DNA from: Phymatolithon calcareum
Lineage: Eukaryota; Rhodophyta; Florideophyceae; Hapalidiales
Length of the DNA: 64,000 nt
Reading direction: 5' to 3'
Assembly: GCA_977006965.1 (NCBI GenBank)
Contig: OZ345362.1
Location: forward strand, 806,001-870,000
Below, piece after piece: positions 11,602 through 21,365 of the stretch. A model generated the notes under the pieces. The model was not told the DNA's origin. It made no database searches and saw only the letters and a list, made by a program, of their open reading frames with translations. The stretch's first letter is position 1; every line of letters begins with the position of its first letter. Position numbers and translations under genes: made by a program.

Positions 11602-12886
11602 AAATTTATGGAAGCTGCAACAAGGGGGGGCCTTCCTGAAAACACAAATGGGGAGCTGTAGACCAATCCGTTCCCTAAGTCAAAAATAGAATTCTGAGAT
11701 TTCTAGATCTCCTAGATCACATTTTCGCCCTGAATCGATTCCTGCCATTAGTTTTAGGATAAAGAGACGGGAAATATGAATTACGATTAATTTCTGTCGC
11801 TCCGCCAAGGGTTTGCTTGAAAACAGAATTCGGAGTTATGCGCATTAGAATGCTTGACTTTTAATCATATTTCCTTTACAGTGCGCGGAAGCAAGCACTG
11901 AACAGTGCAGGCAGTTGCTTCCAGATTTGGGAAATTTCAGTATTTGCATCAAATACTGTGCGGCGCCTCTCAGATGCAGATCGAGCAGCGCCCAATCCTG
12001 TTCAGTATGGCGAATGCGAGCTGCCTGCCTTGAGGCACGTTGCTGACCTTCGGCCGAACGACCCGCTCGTGTTTTTGAAAATGCCTTAAATGAAATGAAA
12101 GGGAATGCGGCTAAACAGCCGATGGGAAAGAGGAACAACAACGATGGTTGTAAAGCAAGAATGGTAAGTGTATTGATCATTGTCTCTCTGTCTATCGGTC
12201 GATTGCGGCGTGCTATATACTGATACGACGCGCAAGCTATGCCTCTGGTCTGGGCGCGAGTGCGTGTTCCAGCAACTCAGGAACAGAAGGCATAGAAGAG
12301 GAAACGAGAGAACCAAATGCGCGCGGAATATGTGCCGGGGCGCAGTTGTTGCTGAATCGGGATGACCGGTGCGAGAATGCGCGCGATTGGGGATCACTTT
12401 AATTGGAGCTCGTTTCGGATGACGCGCGATGTGCAGCGCGTAGCAGCGCGCGTGGGCGCGAGTGGGTGCGGTGCATGCATCGGCGGGTGATATGGGCAAG
12501 ATGGCGCTGTGCCTGCTTCACGTGCTTAGTATAGACTAGACGTCACGCAAGGAGCGCGGCGCAATGGTGGATCACCGCGCTGTGGGCGTAAGTTAAGTGA
12601 AGAAGACATGGTCTATTCTCGAGGAGTGCTTGCTCGTATTTGACAAACCGGCGCGCAGCCCTGGACGGCAAGCGTGGATGTAGGGACAAGTATTTTGTTC
12701 TGTATGTCGTGTGGATGCATGGGGAACATCTGTATTTCTCTGAGATTAGGTTGGTGCCCATTTCCGCGCGCCGTACGTCGTGAAACTGAATTGTTTTCGT
12801 GAACCATTTTTACCCCCGTCATCGAACAAACATTTCGTTCTCCAATCACGACGTATCATTTCTACTCTTTGTTAAGCTCGAATAGC

Positions 12887-15170
12887 TTAGTTGTTGCTCT
12901 CGTTCTCTGCGCCAACAAGGGTTTTCAAAATTTCTTTCAGACGCTTAACATTAAACTCTCTTGACCTTAACTCAGAATCATTGTAGTTGCTAGTCCTTCG
13001 TTTGATGTTCAGTATTAGTTCTCCTTTCTTCATGGACGCAATTGCAGAAGGTAAAAGCGATGGCTGCAGTACATCGTCCTGCAAGCGTTCCATTTCTGTT
13101 TCCATGTCATCGTCCGGTTCTACTATTCCATCCGGTGGTGGACATGACAACCTTCGTTTCTTAATTGGACCATGTACTTCATGGCGGGAATACCGCTTCG
13201 TACCGAGACCAACAAAAGGTCTGATTTTTTCAAATATATACGCGACGCGTTCTTCGTCCATAAGCACTTCTTCCGCTTGCGGGAGATCACTTAAATTAAT
13301 CTCACGTAAGCCACGAATGTTATTGACAAACTGGACTGTGTTCCAGTATTTTCCCCCATCTTCATCGTAGTCACCACAAGGAGCTGCGCGCCACTGTATC
13401 TGCCCATTTCCTTTGATTTTTATGTCAAACCAAATCGAATGACCGTGCAGCTCTTTGAAGTACTCGTTTGACAAGTGATGCAAGTCGACTGTTCGGAAAA
13501 ATGGCTCATTAGCAAATGGGCAGTGAGTAAACTGAGCCGTATGGGCTTGTTCTTCTTCACCTAGCGCTCGAGCATGTCCGTTTTCCAGTTGAATAAACTG
13601 CCTCTTCAATGTCGAGCAACGTATCAACATCAATATGCAACAAACGCCTTTTAAGATGTCCAAACCACCCGTCTGGGGCAAATTTAGTATGCCCAACTGT
13701 CATGAACGATATCCGTGCTTCTTCGCAGTCAAACATCCTTTTCACGACGATCATGGATAGCAATGCAAATATGTACTGATTCTTATTTTGACCGGAAGCA
13801 TTGTCGGCGAACATGTGCAGCTTCTTAAAATTTGCGTTCCTTCTTCGTAAAAACTGTAGCAACATGCTACCGAAAGCGCTAGCGTTTTTCTTAATCGTGC
13901 GTCTCTCTGGCAAGATAAATGTCATATGTTCGCGTGATCCTTCATCGGTAACTCCGAACAATCCCACCTTGACTGGAGACAGAAAGTACATTTCTCCTTC
14001 CTGGTCTGTGTGGCTTGGATATTCTGTATTTTCGGCAAAATCCATGCTAACCACAAGGAGATCAAGGTAATCAACGCCATTCTCCGACCACTTCGAATCA
14101 AAAGCGCTTTGGCTAAGCTTTTGACATTCTTTGTAAAAAACCCTTGAAGCATGAGCTCTCTCGCGATGGTCGTTGAACATCTTCACTGTAGCATCAGTAC
14201 GACCGGGTGCATGGTCTGACTGTGAGACAAGCTGCTGGCCCAGTAAGTTTTGGAATCGTGCACAAAGCGCGCACATGTCAGAACGCAGCGACAAACGCCT
14301 CACGTATGGCCTACAGTCATTCCAAATAGTGAAAAATGTTGAATATGAAACCGTTTGACTGGTGTCCTCACCAATGGTATTCTCGTAGAGCTCATACAGC
14401 TTCATCTTGCTCATTTTGTGAGGTAAGCTAATTAGTCGGCTGTAAAAGCTATCTCGACGCGACCTCCCGGGATCTGGAAGTCCATACTTCTCTGACATTT
14501 CATCAATGAACTGCACGACTCGACTTGACGCTTCGGGAGGTATTTTTCGACTTCGAGGACAGCCTCCTCGCTTCTCTGAAAACGATACTTCTTCTCCAGA
14601 GTACATTTCGTCGCTTAGTCCAGCTAGCCGTTGCAATGGGGTCTTGCTTATCCGAAGCGCAATGCAAAGCATTGTTCGGCAAACTGGTTTACCAAAAAAA
14701 GTATACTTCTTCCTCGAGGATGATGGGTTTCGTAATGAACGCACACCAATAATATTCACAGCACTTATGAGCCCGCAGATAAATGCTTGTGCTTGCTCTC
14801 TTGGAAGAGACAGCACCGACAAACAGACAGATTTTAAGTGAGGTGTTTCAAATTGCTCAGAGCACGTTTTCAAACAGCACTGTTTATCCACATGGCTAAC
14901 CATTTCGTCAATAGCTTGTAACTTAGCATAAATATAAGACGCGTCTGTGTCATGACAGATTTCAGTATCTTCCTGTACTAGCGGATGCACAGACGATTGC
15001 AGAGCGGCTTCAACGAAGTGGTGCGGATCCGAAATTGAAATGCTATCGGATCCGTTGATAATTTGATCAAAGCAGGAATCGTCGAGCCCATCATCAAGGC
15101 AGTCCTTAAAAACTGAGGAGAACTTAAGCTTGCACTTGTAGTGACGACTCAGCTGAGTTGTTCTATTTGA
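12887..15170 (-). pseudogene. DUF7869-like RNase H-fold candidate transposase, frameshifted
   Basis: The open frame runs from about 15170 to 13557; its upstream part has no ATG, and the first in-frame ATG is near 14903. It contains MDFAENTEYPSH, then YFLSPVKVGLFGV, then HMFADNASGQNKNQY and GHTKFAPDGWFGHLKRR. This matches the DUF7869-type proteins found in transposons of fungi, cnidarians and oomycetes. Conserved acidic positions (numbered from 14990) are D317, D396 and D440, with H434, a plausible RNase H-like metal site. A CxxC...C cluster lies near residue 240. Near 13600 the frame shifts, and the C-terminal 230 residues continue in the 13696-12887 frame (HSIWFDIKIKGNGQIQWR). An indel is likelier than an intron, since no splice pair restores the frame. 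It is probably the transposase of the 11650-15696 element. Confidence 0.65.
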
Positions 15171-15207
15171 CTAGGGTTGCTGAGCCCATGATCACGGGCG
15201 CATGATC

Positions 15208-15290
15208 GAGCGCCCATCGATGGACACTCACACGTGGCAGAGTGCGAGCGCCCATCGATGGACGCTCGCACGTGGCCAAGTGCGAGCGTC
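15208..15290. repeat. 38-base direct repeat with embedded hairpin
   Basis: About 2.1 copies of a 38-base unit containing GAGCGCCCATCGATGG (at 15208 and 15246). The second unit holds a perfect 11-base inverted repeat, GACGCTCGCAC at 15261-15271 with GTGCGAGCGTC at 15280-15290. It lies between the right terminal repeat of the nested transposon and its gene, where subterminal transposase-binding repeats commonly sit. Confidence 0.75.
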
Positions 15291-15914
15291 ATGGATCTCC
15301 AATTGATCTCGCACATGATTGGATGCGTTATTTCCTCAATTCGCATTGTTGGCGCTGTAATGTGTCATCTTTCATTGGCTTAACGACCGTTCCGTTTTGA
15401 ATCATATTTGGACCTTGCATCAAAGTCATTGCTGGGAAATGCAATACGGAGCCAATCACATAAGGATTTGTGTATATAGGCACTGTGAAAAGCGCACTGC
15501 AATGACTTACTGATAAGACACTGGTAGGATCTGAGGAATTTTTAAAAACAAATCTGTCTGGCGCGTAGATCACAGCACGAAATAATACTACATAAATTTT
15601 CAATGTTTTGCTTACAGTAAGCCGGCATGCAGAAAATAATCGAAAAAACATACTTCTCCGAAATGTGTTAGGGAACGGTTTGGTCTACAGCTCCCCAAAT
15701 TAGAAAATAGTACGCACAAATCGTGCCAGGTTATCATACATTTGTGTCAACGTGACGAATTCACTCCGCACAAATGCGTCGTTTTGGTTATGGTGTTTAC
15801 TCGTTGTAGGTTGACACAAAAAATGTTTTTCCTGCTGTGTGCACGGAGGATGCATTGTGCATCGTTCAGTATGGCACTGAACCTGAACCCCTCCGAAGAC
15901 TAATACATTGCGGT

Positions 15915-16961
15915 CTAGTTGCTACCGAGGTTTCCTCCATTCCCCTTCCCCAGAAATAACATCAACAACTGCTCGTGCCTCCGTGCCTCAGCTTCCCGAC
16001 GTGATGCCTCTTGTGCCCGCACTTCCTCGTGACGCGCCCTCTCCTCGGCCCGGTCCTCTTTGCCACGTGCCTTTTCTTCAGCTCTCTCTTGTTCGCGGCG
16101 ATCTTTCTCCTCCTGGCGCTCTAATGTTCTTCGTTCTCTGTCCTCTTGTCTTCTCTCTTGATCTTGTATCATCTGAAGCTTGAAGAGCTCTATTATGTCA
16201 TTGTCATCTGACGGCATAGCGGCTGTGCGTGATCTCATCCTAACAAGGGGCCTGGGAGTTGATGACGGTACAGATGGAAGCGAGTGACTTGAGCCCGCAA
16301 GGGCACTGGTCGGCGAGGCGGCGACAATTACGTCAACATTTTCTTCTTGTTTGGCGGGAAAATCATCTTCCATGTCGTCAAAATCTCCTTCTCCCATATC
16401 AGCTCTCTCAGTCATGAGGTACTTCACACGCTTTGCTTCACGGACATCGGGGGGAATTGTGGGATCCCCCGTTGGTACTGTTTTGCGGTGTAATGACGCA
16501 AATTTTCTTCGAAGAGACTCCACAGTTCGCTCTGTTCTTGGGTACCTCAAAGAGTGCTGCCTTGTCACTGACTCCCATTCCATCCTGCCCAAAGGAAGAA
16601 TTTCTGCGAGAATTTCAAGTAAACTGTCCACTTCTTTCTGGGTGAACCCATTTCCGCGTCCCCCTGCCGCAGACACAATGGCAGCCTGTCGGTTTGTTGT
16701 ACTTCGCCTCCTCCTCTCAATACCTCTGCGAATACTTCCACCACGAGCTCTAGACCTTCCTCTCCCGCCTACCCTAATTGCAGGGGGATCATATGCAGGG
16801 GGTAGTGCTTGATGATCTTGAATTTCAGAATGCGAGGCACTTGTACCAGGTTGACCAGGATGCGAAGATTCCCCCTCTAGAAACATGCTCGACGTCGGTT
16901 GGCTGTAGGAATTAATGCGTGGCATTGGAGGAAGTGATGCGTTCGAGGATGGGGCCGCCAT
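15915..16961 (-). CDS. Myb/SANT-like (DUF6818-type) Harbinger accessory protein
   Basis: 348 residues, ATG at 16961. Residues 1-60 are Ser/Pro-rich. A basic Arg/Gly patch (GRGRSRARGGSIRRGIERRRR) covers about 65-90, with nuclear-signal character. Residues 105-187 form a trihelix/SANT-like module (FTQKEVDSLLEILAEILPLG ... EWESVTRQH ... ESLRRKFASL ... TGDPTIPPDVREAKR) of the kind I know as DUF6818 in oomycete transposons. A long charged Glu/Arg coiled coil follows (about 255-338), ending in LLMLFLGKGN. PIF/Harbinger elements encode a DNA-binding Myb-like protein that recruits the transposase to the ends and the nucleus. That role is inferred from its place between the terminal repeats beside the transposase. 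No stop or frameshift is seen. Confidence 0.7.
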   Translation of the reverse strand: MAAPSSNASLPPMPRINSYSQPTSSMFLEGESSHPGQPGTSASHSEIQDHQALPPAYDPPAIRVGGRGRSRARGGSIRRGIERRRRSTTNRQAAIVSAAGGRGNGFTQKEVDSLLEILAEILPLGRMEWESVTRQHSLRYPRTERTVESLRRKFASLHRKTVPTGDPTIPPDVREAKRVKYLMTERADMGEGDFDDMEDDFPAKQEENVDVIVAASPTSALAGSSHSLPSVPSSTPRPLVRMRSRTAAMPSDDNDIIELFKLQMIQDQERRQEDRERRTLERQEEKDRREQERAEEKARGKEDRAEERARHEEVRAQEASRREAEARRHEQLLMLFLGKGNGGNLGSN

Positions 16962-18130
16962 CCCGGGTGGGCATGCTGAGAATACCGCCTATTGCAGAGA
17001 GCCTGATAGAAACCCACTTCGGTGATGATTCGGAGTGGAAGAATGAGTGGACAGCGGTAGTGTCCGTAAAAAACTCGCTGCGCGGAGCGGTAAAGTGCGA
17101 AGAGTGCCGGGTGTGTCTGCAATATCCGGAGCTCGATTAGTTGTTGGGCTTGCAGTTGACTGGCACGGAGATCTGAGCCCTTGAGGCACGGAGGGAGTGG
17201 GCGGAGATCGCTGCTCTGATTGTAAAGCGTGCACCTCATTGTCACAGTCTTGTGCAATTTCCGCAGCTTTTTCTCGAATTGGAGGATTCTGGGTCATAAA
17301 AAGTCAATTGCAGGGGGCTGCAAGAAGTATTGCAAGATGTGCGATACCACAAGAGTAGATCGGACGGCAAAGGTGACTAAGTACAAATACAGTGGGGACC
17401 ACAGACAGGCGTCTGGGTAGCGGCAGGTAACTGTTTATTCTGCACGAAGCAAACTTTGTCAGTTTGACCGGCTAGGAAGAAACACAAAGCAAGAAAAGTA
17501 ATGAGAGTTAGATAATTTGTTTTTTACTAAACGGTAAGATAGCAAAAAATGTATCAAAGGGTTTCCACAGGTTTCTATCATGCAGATTGAGGGTGTAAAA
17601 GTGATTCACGCGCAGAAAGTACGAGATCTTGGCGCATGCGAGATATTGAACGTACTTCCCGAAAGGAATGATTGTAATCGTAGGTACCAATCCGCGTCAT
17701 ACTCGTAGGTGCCAAGCTGCGTCCATAGCTAAAATGCTACCCATGTCCAAAGCAAAATAATTGAGAATTGTTTTGTGTGCTACCTTGCGAGGAACACAAT
17801 CTACAATTGATCAAAGAGTGCACGGTGATAGGCGCTGGCGGAGAATGACAATAGATCTGCTTCCCAGGAAGAGCAAGCGTCGGATGCTTATCTGCCTTTG
17901 CTCTCGACAGAGGAAGAAACTGAGAACGTTAGAATGTGCTCAATGCAATGTAGGAAACACAATCGACCACTTGGCCCTATTTTCCAAGAGGAGGAATGCC
18001 ATTCACGGAAACTGGTGGATGGAATGAAAATGAGCAGTTAGGCGCTGAGTGTTGAGAGATTAGCGCTGCATTGGAGACGTACCATTGTTAACCCGATGAG
18101 TCGGGACTGATTACACGGGCATGTTTATTT
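16962..18130. other. Spacer between Harbinger genes
   Basis: No intact gene. At 17929-18027 (+) a short frame includes LECAQCNVGNTIDHL, a CxxC...H pattern like LINE C-termini, perhaps a small LINE remnant within the element. Confidence 0.4.
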
Positions 18131-19315
18131 TCACGAAAAGCTAATTAGCAACTCATTCGCCTCAGCACTTAAGTGAGGCATAAAAGGGGAAAGAATCTGA
18201 TTCATTCCAACTAGTCTAGTCCTCATGTTAAACAAAAGGACAATGCTTTCCAATATCTTCTTTCTTTCTCCTCGGTCCTCATATATCATTCGGTCCTTTA
18301 TGCGTGGGAAAGTGCCCTGTAAAGCTCTCATTCCCCATTCAGAGGCCTGCAGCACAGATGTTGCTTGCCTTGCTTCACTGACGTCAACATTTTCCTCTGC
18401 CCCAATTAAAAAGTCCTGTGCGGACTTGATTAAGTATGGATGCTCTCCTTTCGCAAACGCAGAGTCCACAACGCACTGACCACCACAACGATCAAAAATA
18501 GTTTTCAGCTTGGTGTACACATTCCCAAACTCTGCAATCATGGAGTCATGCATAGATCCGGGCGCATTGATTGCACAGCAAATAATAACACCTGAAGGAG
18601 CGAACACAAACACGTTTCCTACGTAATGGTCGTGAGTCCATCCATTGTAGAACATGTTTTGGATGACGTTATCGCCGGATTGCTCCAGTGTGAGCTTCAG
18701 TCCATCAGCTACTGCGTATACCTTTTTCAGCAAGGGGTACTTCGCCAATATGACTTCCTGATACGCAACGACTTCTGCATCAGAGGGCATCTTGACTGCT
18801 GCGAGGGGATTGTTTGATAACATACGGATGATAATCCGACGAGCAAAGCGAATGAAAAGGGAAGCGACAGTTCCAGTCACTCCAAACATGATAGATAGCA
18901 TGAATTCTGATCCCCGTGTTCGCCCGCAAGCGAGAAAGAGAGCTAAGCAGTGCATAGCGTTAATAGTCCTCTGGCGACCTCTTCCAGAATTATGCGCTGG
19001 AAGTTTCCTGATTTTTCCGTCTGCTGAGTATGGCGTGTACGAGTAATAGACTGGTTCGAACATCCTCAACAAGTCTCGAAATGATCTATGGTCAAACCCG
19101 GTTAAAGTTATGAGCGATTGGTCACAACCAGACCCAAAGCGGGTCATGAATCCAGACATAGAAAGATGTTGAAGCGCACGCCGAGTTATCCTCCGGTCGC
19201 GCCTACGGCGGGAATGACTTGAAATCCTGCTCCTCAGCCGTGTGCGGGAGGCCAGAATTCGCCGCTTGTGTTGTCGATTGAGATAAAGGACAAGCAAAAT
19301 GTTGAGCCTCACCAT
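18131..19315 (-). CDS. PIF/Harbinger DDE transposase (HARBI1-like)
   Basis: 394 residues, ATG at 19315, intact. The N-terminal 50 residues are very basic. The catalytic domain follows the DDE_Tnp_4/HARBI1 pattern: VADGLKL (D204), the signature NAPGSMHDS (D257), VVDSAFA (D284) and SEWGMRALQGTFPRI (E326), so acidic residues are present at all expected positions. YNGWTHDHYVGNVFVFAPSG and INAPGSMHDS match the family's conserved strand order. It acts in the nucleus as cut-and-paste nuclease on the 22-base terminal repeats, presumably with the Myb/SANT-like partner downstream on the same strand. Both genes are open, so this copy could have stayed active until the nested insertion damaged its left end. 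Confidence 0.85.
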   Translation of the reverse strand: MVRLNILLVLYLNRQHKRRILASRTRLRSRISSHSRRRRDRRITRRALQHLSMSGFMTRFGSGCDQSLITLTGFDHRSFRDLLRMFEPVYYSYTPYSADGKIRKLPAHNSGRGRQRTINAMHCLALFLACGRTRGSEFMLSIMFGVTGTVASLFIRFARRIIIRMLSNNPLAAVKMPSDAEVVAYQEVILAKYPLLKKVYAVADGLKLTLEQSGDNVIQNMFYNGWTHDHYVGNVFVFAPSGVIICCAINAPGSMHDSMIAEFGNVYTKLKTIFDRCGGQCVVDSAFAKGEHPYLIKSAQDFLIGAEENVDVSEARQATSVLQASEWGMRALQGTFPRIKDRMIYEDRGERKKILESIVLLFNMRTRLVGMNQILSPFMPHLSAEANELLISFS

Positions 19316-19585
19316 GATGTAGGGTTGGCGTTGAGATGAGGAGCGAGCGCGTATTCCTCCGAGTAGCCAGGAGCTCTAGCGCTGTTACTTTCATCGTCAT
19401 GATATAGTGCAGTACAGTGTAGTATATCTTCCGAGAAAAGATGCAGTACCCTGCAATAAATAATACGAATACCGAAATATGTTTTTCGGAGTCAAAACAA
19501 AATTTGTTTAATATCCTGCGCAATTTCGCGTGACTGCATCCAAAAATTGTGTCCGTCGTATTTTGTGTTTTCAGGAAGGCCCCAT

Positions 19586-20423
19586 TCATGTTTTCAGTCC
19601 TCTATGAACGTTCGTGACGTGGCTCGCTAAATGATCTTTCTGTAGCATGACAAAAGCGAAGAAGTAACGTTTCTGTTAGTTTGAACAAAAGCGAACAGAA
19701 GGGAAAATAACAAAAAAATAGAGATCTGTACTTACGCGACTGAAGTTACGTCCGCATTCGACGCATTCGTATGGCTTCAGTTTGAAATGAACTGCGGCCT
19801 TGTGTTTCTTCAGATCTTCATTCTGTAAGATCACAATAGCGAAGAAGTTAAGTTTCTGTTAGTTTGAACCATAGCGAAAAGCAGGGAAAATAACAAAAAA
19901 TATAGAGCTCTGTACTTACTTGACCGAAAGAAAGATCGCATAAGTCGCAAGGACACGGCCTCAGTCCCAAATGAACACTTCTCTTGCACCTCCTCATTGT
20001 TCCAGACTGTGTGATCACAAAAGCGACGATGTTACGTTTTGTTAGTTAGAACCATAACGCTCAGCAATAAAGTACTTCCTTGCGAGCCCCATCGGGGAGA
20101 AAGCAGTTTACATCTATAGAACCATAGCGAGCAGCAGGGAAATAACAAAAAATATAGAGCTCTTTACTTACTTGACCGAAGGAAAGACCGCATGTGTCGC
20201 AAGTATGCGGCATCTTATCCTTATGCACAGTGCTTATGTGCTCGTTGTACTCTCGGCGGTTCCTTAGAGTTGTAAAGCAGAACTTGCACACGACAGCCTT
20301 TTCGATCGATTTCGACGCCCCAGCGATACAGAGCCCTTTGTTAGGTTCAGCTGGCTCGGTTTTCGTAAGCACAGTACTCCAATGATCGCGGCGTTTTTTG
20401 TCATAACTGGAAGGGGACGTCAT
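19586..20423 (-). CDS. Four-finger C2H2 zinc-finger protein, spliced
   Basis: Four exons: 20423-20172, 20006-19920, 19822-19736 and 19639-19586, joined by GT...AG introns of 165, 97 and 96 bases. The spliced product is 159 residues. Finger 1 is whole in exon 1 (CKFCFTTL ... EYNEHISTVH). Fingers 2-4 are each split by a phase-0 intron after the FGQ or FSR of the beta hairpin, the helix starting the next exon: CDTCGLSFGQ/SGTMRRCKRSVH, CDLCDLSFGQ/NEDLKKHKAAVH, CVECGRNFSR/KDHLASHVTNVH. Finger spacing is CX2CX12HX4H throughout, which strongly supports the splicing. Finger 2 has Cys for the first His. Linkers are short (HKDKMPHT, HLGLRPCP, HFKLKPYE). It probably binds DNA in the nucleus; target unknown. 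The TGA lies two bases from the Harbinger terminus at 19583. Confidence 0.85.
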
Positions 20424-21301
20424 TTAAAATACAGCTTTCTCTCGTACGAAGCAAGCATTCCTCTTTTTGTCTTTGCAAAGGTCGAGAAGCCTCTAGTACT
20501 CCTTGTTGATCAATATCAGAATAGAAAGGCTAGGGGGTTGCTGCAGTGAGTCTACGTTTGCAAACAGAGAGCGGTGTTCGGTTTTATATGATACTCGTGC
20601 GTACTGTGCTCGCGGTAGAGGAACAGATTGCGACTCCCACCCTACTTTTAGTTCGTATTGATTCGCTGAAAGCCTGCACTCCTAATAATAATGTATGCTT
20701 TATTCCCTTATGGGTCTAGCAGGCAGTGTTTGTTTTTGTAGACGCGAGAAAATACGGGCTGCTTTCACGTTACTAATGTAAAAAATGTGAATCTGGACCG
20801 ATAAATATTTAATAATTCAAATGGAATTGAGCATTTTCAGAAGTCTCATGACTTACATTGAAACTGATTTCCATTGGCCAGACGATCTTCCCAACTCGAT
20901 CAACCGACAACTTATATAAATAAATAAATATAACATGATGCAGGAAAAATAAGTCGAAAGTTTAAATTCGATTGTTTATTTTCATGTGAGTGCTTTACAA
21001 GTTGAAAATTACTAAAGTTTTCGTCTGAGGGGAGAACAATTGTTCTTTAAAGAACAAAAATACTTAGTTTTTTCTAATTGTTTGAGAACACGTAGAGAAA
21101 ATGGCAACGGTCAGGACGCGGACCGCATTGTCATTGTTTCGGTTTGTTGTGGTCCAGAGAAAGACTCATTTTTGTACTTTGTGTGTGAACTTACATTGAT
21201 GACAAACTTAAATTTGCTTCTTTTTGTAAACGCCTGTTTGCACACGCGCCTACAAAAACACGTAAGCCGGGATAAAAAATGAGTAAAACGTACTCACACC
21301 T

Positions 21302-21365
21302 GGCCCTCGTGGGTACAAAAGTCCCTCGGGGTCCGTCCTCAGGCCCTATAGTACCCACTCGGGCC
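21302..21365. repeat. Imperfect 15-base inverted repeat
   Basis: GGCCCTCGTGGGTAC (21302-21316) faces GTACCCACTCGGGCC (21351-21365), 13 of 15 pairs, around a 34-base loop. Possibly the core of a small MITE. Confidence 0.6.

Larger units (their letters stand above)
11650..15696 (-). mobile_element. Nested DNA transposon with DUF7869-like protein
   Basis: Terminal inverted repeats of 29 bases (GGGGAGCTGTAGACCAA, then CCGTTCCCTAA) lie at 11650-11678 and 15668-15696 and differ at one base. The element is flanked by the four-base direct repeat AAAT (11646-11649 and 15697-15700). Removing it rejoins the outer element's left end into sequence resembling its right end, so the insertion is real and younger than the Harbinger copy. 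It is 4047 bases long and carries a single broken protein on the minus strand. A four-base duplication with these ends does not place it in a superfamily I can name. Confidence 0.8.
11627..19583 (-). mobile_element. PIF/Harbinger-type DNA transposon, interrupted
   Basis: The ends are 22-base terminal inverted repeats, GGGGCCTTCCTGAAAACACA plus AA, at 11627-11648 and 19562-19583. Internal genes, both minus strand, are a Myb/SANT-like protein (15915-16961) and a DDE transposase (18131-19315), the usual two-gene layout of PIF/Harbinger. A second transposon (11650-15696) is inserted at the inner edge of the left terminal repeat. Without it the element is about 3.9 kb. No three-base target duplication is evident (left flank is a G run, right flank ATT). 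Confidence 0.8.

Noticed and set aside
12086-12499. 137-codon frame inside the nested transposon
   Set aside because: Arg/His/Ser-rich composition without homology; no start context or partner; unlikely coding.
13557-13700. Intron joining the two DUF7869-like frames
   Set aside because: A GTGAAG donor is present at the first frame's end, but the only close AG acceptor gives a 29-base intron and does not enter the second frame; an indel is simpler.
19584-19589. Three-base target duplication of the Harbinger element
   Set aside because: The right flank is ATT, but the left flank is a run of G, so no duplication is visible.
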